Shown here in pieces: positions 19,240-34,300 of a DNA stretch of 64,000 nt. A program made the translations under genes and the position numbers. Each line of letters starts with the position of its first letter. Position 1 is the first letter of the stretch. This DNA comes from Siphonodentalium dalli (taxonomy: Eukaryota > Mollusca > Scaphopoda > Gadilida > Siphonodentaliidae): assembly GCA_032622095.1 (NCBI GenBank), contig CP136066.1, positions 174,901,164 to 174,965,163 on the forward strand, given 5' to 3'. The notes below the pieces were generated by a model. The model had not been told where the DNA came from. It saw only the letters and a program-made list of their open reading frames with translations, and searched no databases.

Positions 19240-22200
19240 ACTATAGACACTGTTGTTGTTGTTTGTGGATAGGTATGCATCTATATACAAATAGTTTGCA
19301 CAAAGTTTGGGCTCCTTAGTGGGTTTTAAGGGTATGGAGACAGCCCAACACCCACAGCACCCATGACAATTCAAGTTAAATTGGTATATTTAACATGAAT
19401 TGGGCCATATGACCAATTATATGTATCTACTTCCAACACTTTTGTTGTTTGTGGATAGGTATGCATCTATGCAAATGGTTTGCACAAAGTATGGGCTCCT
19501 CAGTGGGTTTTAAGGGTATTGAGACAGCCCAACACCCACAGCACCCATGATAAAACCATACAGCACCCGTGCCTATGAAAACATATTTCTGAGTCAGCCA
19601 TCTCTCAGACTATACCCATTCTATAATGATTCCACATTTCACTCTAGAATATATAGAGGCAATGGGGAAAAAATATTTGGGCACCTGAATGGGATTTTGG
19701 GCTCTATTCAGGGGGGATATTTGGTTTTTTTAATGGTTAAATTGGTATATTTAACTGGAATTGGGACCTGTAAAGGTATATACTTCTAGGTCTCCTAGTG
19801 ATTTTGGAAATATCTGCATCAGTATAAGAAGATTTGCAAAAGTTTGGGCTCCTTAGTGGGTTTTAGGGGTATGGAGACAGCCCAACACCCACAGCACCCA
19901 TGACAATTCAAGTTAAATTGGTATATTTAACTTGAATTGGGCCATATGACCCATTATATGTATCTACTTCCAACACTTTTGTTGTTTAATTGTGGATAGG
20001 TATGCATCTATTCAAATGGTTTGCACAAAGTTTGGGCTCCTCAGTGGGTTTTAATGGTATTGAGACAGCCCAACACCCACAGCACCCATGATAAAACCAT
20101 ACAGCACCCGTGCCTATGAAAACATATTTCTGAGTCAACCATCTCTCAGACTATACCCATTCTGTAAATGATTCCACATTTCACTCTAGAATATATAGAG
20201 GCAATGGGAAAAAAATATTTGGGCACCTGAATGGCATTTTGGGCTCTATTCAGGGGGGATATTTGGTTTTTTTAATGGTTAAATTGGTATATTTAACTGG
20301 AATTGGGTCCTGTAAAGGTATATACTTCTAGGTCTCCTAGTGATTTTGGAAATATCTGCATCAGTATAAGAAGATTTGCAAAAGTTTGGGCTCCTTAGTG
20401 GGTTTTAAGGGTATGGAGACAGCCCAACACCCACAGCACCCATGACAATTCAAGTTAAATTGGTATATTTAACTTGAATTGGGCCATATGACCCATTATA
20501 TGTATCTACTTCCAACACTTTTGTTGTTTGTGGATAGGTATGCATCTATGCAAATGGTTGCACAAAGTTTGGGCTCCTCAGTGGGTTTTAAGGGTATTGA
20601 GACAGCCCAACACCCACAGCACCCATGATAAAACCATACAGCACCCGTGCCTATGAAAACATATTTCTGAGTCAGCCATCTCTCAGACTATACCCATTCT
20701 GTAAATGATTCCACATTTCACTCTAGAATATATAGAGGCAATGGGAAAAAAATATTTGGGCACCTGAATGGGATTTTGGGCTCTATTCAGGGGGGATATT
20801 TGGTTTTTTTAATGGTTAAATTGGTATATTTAACTGGAATTGGGTCCTGTAAAGGTATATACTTCTAGGTCTCCTAGTGATTTTGGAAATATCTGCATCA
20901 GTATAAGAAGATTTGCAAAAGTTTGGGCTCCTTAGTGGGTTTTAAGGGTATGGAGACAGCCCAACACCTACAGCACCCATGACAATTCAAGTTAAATTGG
21001 TATATTTAACTTGAATTGGGCCATATGACCCATTATATGTATCTACTTCCAACACTTTTGTTGTTTGTGGATAGGTATGCATCTATGCAAATGGTTTGCA
21101 CAAAGTTTGGGCTCCTCAGTGGGTTTTAAGGGTATTGAGACAGCCCAACACCCACAGCACCCATGATAAAACCATACAGCACCCGTGCCTATGAAAACAT
21201 ATTTCTGAGTCAGCCATCTCTCAGACTATACCCATTCTGTAAATGATTCCACATTTCACTCTAGAATATATAGAGGCAATGGGGAAAAAATATTTGGGCA
21301 CCTGAATGGGATTTTGGGCTCTATTCAGGGGGGATATTTGTTTTTTTTAATGGTTAAATTGGTATATTTAACTGGAATTGGGACCTGTAAAGGTATATAC
21401 TTCTAGGTCTCCTAGTGATTTTGGAAATATCTGCATCAGTATAAGAAGATTTGCAAAAGTTTGGGCTCCTTAGTGGGTTTTAGGGGTATGGAGACAGCCC
21501 AACACCCACAGCACCCATGACAATTCAAGTTAAATTGGTATATTTAACTTGAATTGGGCCATATGACCCATTATATGTATCTACTTCCAACACTTTTGTT
21601 GTTTGTGGATAGGTATGCATCTATGCAAATGGTTTGCACAAAGTTTGGGCTCCTCAGTGGGTTTTAAGGGTATTGAGACAGCCCAACACCCACAGCACCC
21701 ATGATAAAACCATACAGCACCCGTGCCTATGAAAACATATTTCTGAGTCAACCATCTCTCAGACTATACCCATTCTGTAAATGATTCCACATTTCACTCT
21801 AGAATATATAGAGGCAATGGGGAAAAAATATTTGGGCACCTGAATGGGATTTTGGGCTCTATTCAGGGGGGATATTTGGTTTTTTTAATGGTTAAATTGG
21901 TATATTTAACTGGAATTGGGACCTGTAAAGGTATATACTTCTAGGTCTCCTAGTGATTTTGGAAATATCTGCATCAGTATAAGAAGATTTGCAAAACTTT
22001 GGGCTCCTTAGTGGGTTTTAGGGGTATGGAGACAGCCCAACACCCACAGCACCCATGACAATTCAAGTTAAATTGGTATATTTAACTTGAATTGGGCCAT
22101 ATGACCCATTATATGTATCTACTTCCAACACTTTTGTTGTTTGTGGATAGGTATGCATCTATGCAAATGGTTTGCACAAAGTTTGGGCTCCTCAGTGGGT

Positions 22201-25200
22201 TTTAAGGGTATTGAGACAGCCCAACACCCACAGCACCCATGATAAAACCATACAGCACCCGTGCCTATGAAAACATATTTCTGAGTCAACCATCTCTCAG
22301 ACTATACCCATTCTGTAAATGATTCCACATTTCACTCTAGAATATATAGAGGCAATGGGAAAAAAATATTTGGGCACCTGAATGGCATTTTGGGCTCTAT
22401 TCAGGGGGGATATTTGGTTTTTTTAATGGTTAAATTGGTATATTTAACTGGAATTGGGTCCTGTAAAGGTATATACTTCTAGGTCTCCTAGTGATTTTGG
22501 AAATATCTGCATCAGTATAAGAAGATATGCAAAAGTTTGGGCTCCTTAGTGGGTTTTAAGGGTATGGAGACAGCCCAACACCCACAGCACCCATGACAAT
22601 TCAAGTTAAATTGGTATATTTAACTTGAATTGGGCCATATGTCCCATTATATGTATCTAATTCCAACACTTTTGTTGTTTGTGGATAGGTATGCATCTAT
22701 GCAAATGGTTGCACAAAGTTTGGGCTCCTCAGTGGGTTTTAAGGGTATTGAGACAGCCCAACACCCACAGCACCCATGATAAAACCATACAGCACCCGTG
22801 CCTATGAAAACATATTTCTGAGTCAGCCATCTCTCAGACTATACCCATTCTGTAAATGATTCCACATTTCACTCTAGAATATATAGAGGCAATGGGAAAA
22901 AAATATTTGGGCACCTGAATGGGATTTTGGGCTCTATTCAGGGGGGATATTTGGTTTTTTTAATGGTTAAATTGGTATATTTAACTGGAATTGGGTCCTG
23001 TAAAGGTATATACTTCTAGGTCTCCTAGTGATTTTGGAAATATCTGCATCAGTATAAGAAGATTTGCAAAAGTTTGGGCTCCTTAGTGGGTTTTAAGGGT
23101 ATGGAGAAGCCCAACACCCACAGCACCCATGACAATTCAAGTTAAATTGGTATATTTAACTTGAATTGGGCCATATGACCCATTATATGTATCTACTTCC
23201 AACACTTTTGTTGTTTGTGGATAGGTATGCATCTATGCAAATGGTTTGCACAAAGTTTGGGCTCCTCAGTGGGTTTTAAGGGTATTGAGACAGCCCAACA
23301 CCCACAGCACCCATGATAAAACCATACAGCACCCGTGCCTATGAAAACATATTTCTGAGTCAGCCATCTCTCAGACTATACCCATTCTGTAAATGATTCC
23401 ACATTTCACTCTAGAATATATAGAGGCAATGGGGAAAAAATATTTGGGCACCTGAATGGGATTTTGGGCTCTATTCAGGGGGGATATTTGGTTTTTTTAA
23501 TGGTTAAATTGGTATATTTAACTGGAATTGGGACCTGTAAAGGTATATACTTCTAGGTCTCCTAGTGATTTTGGAAATATCTGCATCAGTATAAGAAGAT
23601 TTGCAAAAGTTTGGGCTCCTTAGTGGGTTTTAGGGGTATGGAGACAGCCCAACACCCACAGCACCCATGACAATTCAAGTTAAATTGGTATATTTAACTT
23701 GAATTGGGCCATATGACCCATTATATGTATCTACTTCCAACACTTTTGTTGTTTGTGGATAGGTATGCATCTATGCAAATGGTTTGCACAAAGTTTGGGC
23801 TCCTCAGTGGGTTTTAAGGGTATTGAGACAGCCCAACACCCACAGCACCCATGATAAAACCATACAGCACCCGTGCCTATGAAAACATATTTCTGAGTCA
23901 GCCATCTCTCAGACTATACCCATTCTGTAAATGATTCCACATTTCACTCTAGAATATATAGAGGCAATGGGAAAAAAATATTTGGGCACCTGAATGGCAT
24001 TTTGGGCTCTATTCAGGGGGGATATTTGGTTTTTTTAATGGTTAAATTGGTATATTTAACTGGAATTGGGACCTGTAAAGGTATATACTTCTAGGTCTCC
24101 TAGTGATTTTGGAAATATCTGCATCAGTATAAGAAGATTTGCAAAAGTTTGGGCTCCTTAATGGGTTTTAAGGGTATGGAGACAGCCCAACACCCACAGC
24201 ACCCATGACAATTCAAGTTAAATTGGTATATTTAACTTGAATTGGGCCATATGACCCATTATATGTATCTACTTCCAACACTTTTGTTGTTTGTGGATAG
24301 GTATGCATCTATGCAAATGGTTGCACAAAGTTTGGGCTCCTCAGTGGGTTTTAAGGGTATTGAGACAGCCCAACACCCACAGCACCCATGATAAAACCAT
24401 ACAGCACCCGTGCCTATGAAAACATATTTCTGAGTCAGCCATCTCTCAGACTATACCCATTCTGTAAATGATTCCATATTTCACTCTAGAATATATAGAG
24501 GCAATGGGGAAAAAATATTTGGGCACCTGAATGGGATTTTGGGCTCTATTCAGGGGGGATATTTGGTTTTTTTAATGGTTAAATTGGTATATTTAACTGG
24601 AATTGAGTCCTGTAATGGTATATACTTCTAGGTCTCCTAGTGTTTTTGGAAATATCTGCATCAGTATAAGAAGATTTGCAAAAGTTTGGGCTCCTTAGTG
24701 GGTTTTAAGGGTATGGAGACAGCCCAACACCCACAGCACCCATGACAATTCAAGTTAAATTGGTATATTTAACTTGAATTGGGCCATATGACCCATTATA
24801 TGTATCTACTTCCAACACTTTTGTTGTTTGTGGATAGGTATGCATCTATGCAAATGGTTTGCACAAAGTTTGGGCTCCTCAGTGGGTTTTAAGGGTATTG
24901 AGACAGCCCAACACCCACAGCACCCATGATAAAACCATACAGCACCCGTGCCTATGAAAACATATTTCTGAGTCAGCCATCTCTCAGACTATACCCATTC
25001 TGTAAATGATTCCACATTTCACTCTAGAATATATAGAGGCAATGGGGAAAAAATATTTGGGCACCTGAATGGGATTTTGGGCTCTATTCAGGGGGGATAT
25101 TTGGTTTTTTTAATGGTTAAATTGGTATATTTAACTGGAATTGGGACCTGTAAATGTATATACTTCTAGGTCTCCTAGTGATTTTGGAAATATCTGCATC

Positions 25201-27640
25201 AGTATAAGAAGATTTGCAAAAGTTTGGGCTCCTTAGTGGGTTTTAGGGGTATGGAGACAGCCCAACACCCACAGCACCCATGACAATTCAAGTTAAATTG
25301 GTATATTTAACTTGAATTGGGCCATATGACCCATTATATGTATCTACTTCCAACACTTTTGTTGTTTGTGGATAGGTATGCATCTATGCAAATGGTTTGC
25401 ACAAAGTTTGGGCTCCTCAGTGGGTTTTAAGGGTATTGAGACAGCCCAACACCCACAGCACCCATGATAAAACCATACAGCACCCGTGCCTATGAAAACA
25501 TATTTCTGAGTCAGCCATCTCTCAGACTATACCCATTCTGTAAATGATTCCACATTTCACTCTAGAATATATAGAGGCAATGGGAAAAAAATATTTGGGC
25601 ACCTGAATGGCATTTTGGGCTCTATTCAGGGGGGATATTTGGTTTTTTTAATGGTTAAATTGGTATATTTAACTGGAATTGGGACCTGTAAAGGTATATA
25701 CTTCTAGGTCTCCTAGTGATTTTGGAAATATCTGCATCAGTATAAGAAGATTTGCAAAAGTTTGGGCTCCTTAATGGGTTTTAAGGGTATGGAGACAGCC
25801 CAACACCCACAGCACCCATGACAATTCAAGTTAAATTGGTATATTTAACTTGAATTGGGCCATATGACCCATTATATGTATCTACTTCCAACACTTTTGT
25901 TGTTTGTGGATAGGTATGCATCTATGCAAATGGTTGCACAAAGTTTGGGCTCCTCAGTGGGTTTTAAGGGTATTGAGACAGCCCAACACCCACAGCACCC
26001 ATGATAAAACCATACAGCACCCGTGCCTATGAAAACATATTTCTGAGTCAGCCATCTCTCAGACTATACCCATTCTGTAAATGATTCCATATTTCACTCT
26101 AGAATATATAGAGGCAATGGGGAAAAAATATTTGGGCACCTGAATGGGATTTTGGGCTCTATTCAGGGGGGATATTTGGTTTTTTTAATGGTTAAATTGG
26201 TATATTTAACTGGAATTGAGTCCTGTAATGGTATATACTTCTAGGTCTCCTAGTGTTTTTGGAAATATCTGCATCAGTATAAGAAGATTTGCAAAAGTTT
26301 GGGCTCCTTAGTGGGTTTTAAGGGTATGGAGACAGCCCAACACCCACAGCACCCATGACAATTCAAGTTAAATTGGTATATTTAACTTGAATTGGGCCAT
26401 ATGACCCATTATATGTATCTACTTCCAACACTTTTGTTGTTTGTGGATAGGTATGCATCTATGCAAATGGTTTGCACAAAGTTTGGGCTCCTCAGTGGGT
26501 TTTAAGGGTATTGAGACAGCCCAACACCCACAGCACCCATGATAAAACCATACAGCACCCGTGCCTATGAAAACATATTTCTGAGTCAGCCATCTCTCAG
26601 ACTATACCCATTCTGTAAATGATTCCACATTTCACTCTAGAATATATAGAGGCAATAGGAAAAAAATATTTGGGCACCTGAATGGGATTTTGGGCTCTAT
26701 TCAGGGGGGATATTTGGTTTGTTTATGATGGTTAAATTGGTATATTTAACTGGAATTGGGTCATGTAAAGGTATATACTTCTAGGTCTCCTAGTGTTTTT
26801 GGAAATATCTGCATCAGTATAAGAAGATTTGCAAACGTTTGGGCTCCTTAGTGGGTTTTAAGGGTATGGAGACAGCCCAACACCCACAGCACCCATGACA
26901 ATTCAAGTTAAATTGGTATATTTAACTTGAATTGGGCCATATGACCCATTATATGTATCTACTTCCAACACTTTTGTTGTTTGTGGATAGGTATGCATCT
27001 ATGCAAATAGTTTGCGCAAAGTTTGGGCTCCTCGGTGGGTTTTAAGGGTATGGAGACTGCCCAACACCCACAACACCCATGATAAAACCATACAGCACCC
27101 GTGCCTATGAAAACATTTCTGAGTCAGCCATCTCTCAGACTATACCCATTCTGAAAAGGATTCCACAGTTCACTTTAGAATATATAGAGGCAATGGGAAA
27201 AAATTATTTGGGCATCTGAATGGGATTTTGGGCTTTGGTCAGGGGGAGGGGAATATTTGGGTTTTTTAATGGTCAAATTGAATTGAGCCCTGTGACCCAT
27301 TATAGGTATCTACTTCTATGTCTCTTACTAGTAGTGTTTTTGGAAAGATGTGCATCAGTATAAGAAGGTTTGCAAAAGTTTGGGCACCTGGGAGTGATTT
27401 AATGGTGAGCAGGTGGCACAACACCAGTCGTAATGAATTTCGAAGTACAATTGCTAGTCGCGCTCGTACCGTGCGCAACTATGGGAGCAAATGTACGCTA
27501 AGTTTACTGAGACTGGCACAACACCAACAGCACCCATGATAAATCATACAGCACCCTTGTCTTTAAAATCATATTTGGGCTCAGGTGAAGGACAAAATAT
27601 GTTTTTTAATATTAATGTCGGTATATTTAACTTGAATTGG
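19240..27640 (+). repeat. 538-bp satellite array 1 (plus orientation), about 15 units
   Basis: GTTTGGGCTCCTTAGTGGG-type landmarks recur at 19,842; 20,384; 20,921; 21,459; 21,997; 22,535; 23,072; 23,609; 24,147; 24,684; 25,222; 25,760; 26,297; 26,837; 27,377, a period of 537-542 bp. Each unit has a short half and a long half that begin with the same 70 or so bases (TTTGGGCTCC to CACAGCACCCATGA). Private variants repeat every third unit over 23.6-26.8 kb (TTAATGGG at 24,154 and 25,767; GATTCCATATTT at 24,470 and 26,085), giving a 1,613-bp higher-order repeat. End units are more diverged and resemble array 2. No gene lies inside. Confidence 0.97.
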
Positions 27641-28140
27641 GCCATGTAAACCGGGGTATTCTATACACTCAGGGGGGATACCCTGGGTAATCTATACAAT
27701 CAGGGTGTTACCTTCCTTACGCTATTCGTTTAGGCCCATATAGAGCTTATTTAAGTTTTCAAATATTGCCAACATGAGCTTATTTCGCGCAATTTTAAAA
27801 TAAGCTCAGTTTCACATAAACAGACTGTTACTTGGTGTTCATATTCAGATAGTTCTCAGGTGTCCAATCTCAAATACCGACCTCGTCGCCATCCGTATAC
27901 TACCGATTACGTCGACAAAACGATGGCAAATAATTTAAGATAATAATATATTGGGATCTCAAATCGTGTAATACAGTAGTGTCTTAAAATATGAAAATTA
28001 CATTTCCAAGAATAAATAAACAAAAAATGTGAAGATGACAACAAATATTTAACAAGACAGTCAATGACTGTGGGTCGCTCACCAGACTGTAAAGACTGAG
28101 AAGAATGGGACTCTGAAGACTACAAGAGTCAGTACGTGAC
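27641..28140. other. spacer with a short family F fragment
   Basis: 27,730-27,830 matches family F (AGGCCCATATAGAGC, AACATGAGCTTATTTCGC). The rest is unassigned. Confidence 0.4.
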
Positions 28141-28430
28141 AATATCACTTAAGACAAGTAGTTCTAAACATGGACATAGATGGAGGTTCTCCGATGAGCA
28201 GGGCTCTTCAACTTGAAATTTCTAATTGCACACCACTGACAAATCTCCAACCTCTTACATTTTACAGAAGACAACCATACCACAGTACTAAGTTCACAGA
28301 AATCATTTTGCACACCCCTCTTAGGTTGAATTTTACAACTAGTACAAGGATATAGGAGAGTTAAATCTCTTATCTCTGCCCCTATTAGAACAAATGTGAA
28401 TCCCCATCTATGAGATCCATTCATCTAGTA
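28141..28430 (-). repeat. dispersed-repeat segment with a minus-strand open frame
   Basis: An 86-codon minus-strand frame (28,164-28,424) contains CTSCKIQPKRGVQNDF. The sequence looks like a known type of invertebrate dispersed repeat rather than a gene, but I cannot name it. Confidence 0.3.
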
Positions 28431-30240
28431 ATATCAATATACCCCCAATATCCAATAGGGTATGATTTCACCTGGATAAGTGGTACGTGGTTAAGAAAAT
28501 AATATTGGAACAGCCAAGTCTGTATTTAGTATGTCTGATCTTTGCAGAATGAGGTCCATAAAAGGTGAATTTAATGACACTATTCCCCAAGGTGGAAAAG
28601 CATCAACGAATTCACCATATGGGGACCTCATTTCCTAAAATGACCCAATTTGAACAAATCTGAACCCGGTCACCCAAGGCCCATCCATACCAAATATAAG
28701 CTAATATAGGCTCAATGGTTCTTGAGAAGAAATTTTAAGATTTACTATGGAGGGAAAGAGTTATGGCCCTAGCTTCGCACCTATTTGATATGATGAACTT
28801 ATTTGAACAAATCTGATTGTGAGTCACCTAGGGAACATGCACACTGAAATATATGAACATATTTGGTCTTTAATATGGAGAAGAAAACAATTGTTGATAG
28901 ACGGATGGATAGACATCCCAACAGACAGACGAGTGGAAGGACCGCCTGACAGACATACGACAAATTCAATCCAATATACCCCCCCCCCAATGTTTCTTTG
29001 AAAAATCAGGGTATGATTTCATCTGGATAAGCGGTGGTTAAGAAAATAATATGCCAGCCATGTCTGCATATAGTGTGTCAGACATTTGCAGAATGAGGTC
29101 CCCAAATGGTGAATTTAATGACAATATTCCGCAAGGTGTGCTAGCATCACCAGATTTATCCTCAGTCTGATTAGGCCTCACCAGCCATGGGAAACCTATA
29201 TAGGAACAGATTTAAGTTCTAAAGTTGAAGTTTGTAATGCACACCCATTGAGCACCTCAATTATGCATTTTATCTTCTGCAAATTGGGGGGGGGCATAGA
29301 AACTGAACAGAAGGGAAAAAGTAAAAAAGTAACTAAAACAAAATTTCAATTTGATACTTAAGATACTTCCCAGAAGATGATGCCTAAGCAGAATTAGGTC
29401 CATGGAGGGTGTATTTGGTGATGCTAGCCTGCTGTACAGGGTTGCAACACTAAATTGACCCTCTGGGGACCTCATTATGCAAATGTCAGACACTAAATTC
29501 AGGCAGTTTGTTTAAAATTGCTAGCAGTAATGTTTACACAAGCTGCCAGGTGACATTTTATTGTAATCTAGATTAATGACATGTGTCTCTCTCTGTCTAT
29601 CCACAAAGATATATCTGCAACTTTAATAGAACAGGTATTAAAGTTGGAAGCTGGAGATGATATCCGTTGGAAGGGATGTTGGTTGGGTGCAGGCCACTGC
29701 AGGGTGGGGTGGGTCTGGGCCATATGGGATGGGGGATGGGTAATGGAATATTTCTGTAATTTCATTAAAGATTAAAGTTTCATAACTCTGCAGATGTTAT
29801 AATGGTGTCACTTTTTTCAAATTTTATAAAATGTTTAAAAACTAATTTTTTTGTTTGTTAAATTGAGCCCACATTCGATCCAGTGACCTCATTTGAACAA
29901 ATCTGAATAACAGTCCCCCAAGGACCCTTTGTATCAAATACGAACCCATTCGCCCCAATGAAATTTGAGAAGTCGTTGTAAGAATTACTATGGTGGCAAA
30001 GAGTTATGGCCCTGGCTTCGCAACCATTTGACCCAGTGTCCTCATTTGAACAAATCTGAATGAGAGTCACCTAGGAAACATACACACCAAATATGAACCC
30101 ATTCGGTTTCATGGTTCCAGAGGAGAAGATGTTCAAAGAATTGTAGACGGACGGATGGACGGACGGACGGACGATGGACGGACGACGGACGAAGAGTGAT
30201 GACAATAGCTCCACCTGAGACGAGCTAATAAAAACGTGAG
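28431..30240 (+). repeat. dispersed repeats with GACGGACGG microsatellite and TGATGACAATAGCTC tail
   Basis: Related blocks recur: GGGTATGATTTCACCTGGAT (28,457) and GGGTATGATTTCATCTGGAT (29,011), each followed by GCAGAATGAGGTCC; TTTGAACAAATCTGA at 28,650, 28,800, 29,890 and 30,040, with GAGTTATGGCCCT between. The last copy ends in GACGGACGG runs (30,148-30,192) and TGATGACAATAGCTCCACCT, a tail I associate with mollusc genomes. Confidence 0.65.
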
Positions 30241-30625
30241 ACAACCAGCCCCGGAAAATCTGGACAACCCACCCTAACATACGCCCGCGCGAGTTGTCCC
30301 TGTGGTCCCGATTCGGTCTGTAGTCAGATGTACTATATACACATGTATATAGTTGTATATACAGGAACGGGACCATCCGCCCCAGGCACAACCGACACCA
30401 AGCGACCCGGAACAACCCGACCCAATTAAAGTACGAACTATGTTTTGGTTTAAACCTTTAATTAAATTAGGATAAGATATGGTAAATTGTAGTTGTGATA
30501 CACTGCATGGACATAATGATATAGTATTCTGTATGAAATATGAAGAATATTTTAATATGAATATATACGGAAGTACAACATATGTATATGAAAAAGGAAT
30601 GTATAGTACATGTATATGCTACTTC
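30241..30625. other. no recognised feature
   Basis: A GC-richer stretch (30,240-30,420) with CCCGACC-type words, then AT-rich spacer. Confidence 0.3.
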
Positions 30626-30892
30626 ACAGCCTGTTCTCGTGAAAATAGCCACACTCCCGGCTTATTTTAATGAGCGAAATAAGCTCATATCAATATAGGC
30701 TCTGTGTGGAGATAAACGTACACTATGGGAGTACATGTATGGTTTCCATAAAAATAAGCACGTAACGGTCTTATTTTAATGAGCGATATAAGCCCCTATT
30801 GGTATTATTTAATCACAATATACGCTCTATATGGACCTAAAACTCAGTTTATAAAACAGTCCAATATGGGACTATCTCCCATATTGTCATTA
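30626..30892. repeat. family F, left edge of the palindromic domain
   Basis: It starts at TGTTCTCGTGAAAATAGCC. 30,672-30,890 is repeated in inverted form at 47,300-47,498, including an edge-specific segment (ATAGGCTCTGTGTGGAGATA) seen nowhere else in the domain. Confidence 0.75.
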
Positions 30893-30896
30893 TTAA

Positions 30897-31375
30897 AGGT
30901 ACTCAATCCGATAACACTCCTATCAAATACTATTTCAATGGGTTCGGTGGTCAAAAATATTTGATTCGAGTCGAGGAAGTCACCCATCAAAGCTCAGATT
31001 TGTTAGATATCGATTTTAGAAATCTATTATTTTTCATTATCGGGAATTCTTTCTGGCCCAGAAGACAGTCAAAATTTCGTTATTATTACCACTTGATTAT
31101 AGAGTTATCCATCCTTGTCTGTTTGAATAGAGTTTTGGCGTAAAATCTCGAGCAGGTTACCAAATTGACGGCAGTTATTAGTACTCATCTCGAGCAATTA
31201 ACAAATTTCAAAAATCAATATCTAATAACTCTGAGCTTTGTTTGATGGGTTCCTCGACTCGAATCAAATATTTTTTACCCCCAAAGCCAAAGAAATAGTA
31301 ATATAGGACCCTCTGATCGGATTGTTGTTGTTGGAATCTGTTGAGATGGGGACCCTTTTTACGGATTGAGTACCT
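30897..31375. mobile_element. 479-bp MITE with TTAA target duplication
   Basis: Ends AGGTACTCAATCCG and CGGATTGAGTACCT, flanked by TTAA at 30,893-30,896 and 31,376-31,379. Longer inverted homology extends inward (ATATTTGATTCGAGTCGAGG and its complement). Removing the element and one TTAA restores the family F sequence CATTATTTAATCTACC, which fixes the boundaries. TTAA duplications are typical of piggyBac and Kolobok derivatives. It encodes nothing. Confidence 0.88.
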
Positions 31376-31379
31376 TTAA

Positions 31380-34300
31380 ATCTACCGTTTTTCATCGCAA
31401 CTTATCCTCGCGAAAATAGGTTCATATTGGGCATACATATTAACATATGTTTCAATGGACTTAATTGATTCGGAAATAAGCCATTAGTGAGTTTATACCC
31501 GTTATTTAGTTGAATGAAGCGAGCCGCAGTTAAAACACATTATAAAGAGCGTGAATCTGGTATGTCGTGTCGCAACATATCCTCCCTCAAATAGGCACAT
31601 AATCGGCCTATAATGTGAAATAGGTACATTTTATTGTGAAATAAGCAGATAATAGATCATATCCGTCATTTCGTTTTATGGCGCGGCCACATTGAAAACA
31701 CATGCTATAAAGAACATACACATGAAAACCGTGAGTTGGCTTATTTGTGTCATTTTCTGCACACAATCTGATTACAATCGACTCATTAGCAGTCGATAAT
31801 GTGACTAAAATTGTCTCATTTTCAGCACATTATCGACTTAAATTTATGAGATTATAAGCATATTATCTACCTAAAAATGTTTATGTATAAGCAGATAATC
31901 TGCGGGTTTTCGGGAGAACAGGCTGCATGTCGATAAACAAGTTTAGGTTGTTAAATAATGACAATGGGAGCTTAATTCGCTCATTAAAATAAGCCCGTTT
32001 CGCAGCGTTATGTGCTTATTTTTACGAGAACAGGATGAAACACATCGTCGTGCAAATAGGTTCAAATTGGACCTACATGTAGCTATTCGCATAGGTTGAT
32101 ATTTGAAATAATTTGATTATGAAATAACTCCATAGTGAGCTTAAATCGTTATTCCGTTATGGCCGCAGTGAAAACATTATAAAGATCGTGAAATTTGTAA
32201 GTCGTGTCGATGAAAAGAGGCAGATTAAATCATTTCAATTTGGGCTTGATATGTATGGAAATAACCCCATATTGTACTGTTTTATTTATAAAAACAGTGT
32301 GTTAGATCCATATTGAGCGTATATTGTGGCAAAATAATTCCAATATCAGCTTATATCGCGCATTAAAATATGTCCGTTTTGTACTTATTTTCATGAGAAC
32401 AGCATGACAAGTCTTGAGTTGTTTAATCGTGTTCTCGTGAAATAAGCACAATACGGGTTTTCCTCATATTGAAATAACCCATATACATGTACATGTAAGG
32501 CTGTTTTAATAACTAGCGTTTAGGCCTTATGGAGCGTATTTCAGTTTTCAAATAATGTCAACATGCAGACTGTTCTCGTGAAAATAAGCACATAAACGCC
32601 ATGTTATTATGAACTAAATATTGCCATTATTAACCGCAGTATACGATATGGACAGAAAATGCGGGTTTTAAGAGTCTAACATGGGACTATTTACATACGA
32701 AATATGCCCATATTGGCACTATTTAATCTATCTACCTATTCTCATCGAGATAACTTACTAGATTCACGCTCTTTAGAAGGTATTTTCACTGTGGCCTGCG
32801 CCATTCTACGGAATAACTGGTATACGCTCACGTGGGCTTATTTCAGAATAAAATAAGTCCAATATGAACTGTGTGAATATTTAGGTCCAATATAAACCTG
32901 AGGATATGTTGAGATGAAAAAAAGTAGATTAAATAATACCAATATGGGCTTACATGGAAATAGTCCAACATTTGACTGCTTTAAAAATCGCGTTTAGGTT
33001 CAATAATGGCAGTATGAGCTTAATTCGCTCATTAAAATAAGCCCGTTATGAGCTTATTTTTACGAGAACAAGCTGCATATTGTCATTATTTGATTATTTG
33101 ATTATTATAACAGCCCTATATGGGATATTTCAATATGCGATAAGAACATCTTATGATTATTTTTGCAATTTGTGTTGTGGAATACAACACAAATAAACCA
33201 ACTCAAGACTGTTCTCGTGAAAATAGGCACATAATAATATTATATAAGCCCGTATTGTCGCCAATAGTCCCGATTCCAGAAGTAAATATTTACAATTGAG
33301 CGTAGTTCAGACGATGATTTCTATGGAGAGGTACGGTCGATTTACTTGACATAGCGCCTGAATGCTAACTTATCAGTTTCACATACCCGTACAAGTCCAT
33401 AATATGTCTTTAAAGTGCGTACATCTGATAAGCTGTGGGTTGGCTTAGTTGTGTCATTGTCCGCTCATAATCTGCTTAGAATTGTTCCATTATGAGGCGA
33501 TAATGTGACTAATTTTGTATAATTTTCAGCACATTATCGACTCAAAATGAGAGCGTTCATAAGCAGATTATCTACCTAGAATATTTACTTTTTATATAAG
33601 CAGATAATGTGCGGGAATTTGGGGAACAGGCTGTTTAAAACGGTACAATATGGGACTATTTACATAAGAAATAAGCCCATATTGGCATTATTTTATCTAC
33701 CTTAGTTTATCACTTACTTACCAAAGCTACCCTAATTGTATTGTTTTTACTGAAATAAACCCATATCAGTATTATTAATCTAGCTTTTTTCATCGACACA
33801 ACCTACCAGATTCAAGCTCTTTATAGTCAATGCTGCCCTCGCCATTCAACCGAATAATGGCTATAAGCTTACTGTGGACTTATATCAGAATCAAAAGAAC
33901 CTATGTGAATACTTAAAGGTCAAATATGAACCTATTTACATGAGGATATGTTGCGATGAAAACAAATTAGATTTAATAATACCAACATGGGACTAGTTCG
34001 ATAGAACAGTCTGATATTGTCTGTTTAAAAAGCCGCGTTTATAGGTCCATATATATAGCGTACATGTATACATATTAAGTTAAATTATACCTCTGTATGA
34101 GCTTATTTCGCTCATTAAAATAAGTCCTGTTTTGTGTTTATTTTCACGAAAACAGACTGCAAACTGCCATTATTTGAAAACTAAATAAGCTTCATATGGG
34201 CCTAAACGCTGGTTATTATAACAGCCCTATATAGATATTTCAATATGCGATAAGCTCGTCATGCTTATTTTAGCAATTCGTGTTGTGGCACAACACAAAT

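Noticed and set aside
19240-27640. CENP-B box in the satellite as evidence for a centromere
   Set aside because: I saw no match to the TTCG-A--CGGG pattern in the unit. A centromere role is left as speculation.
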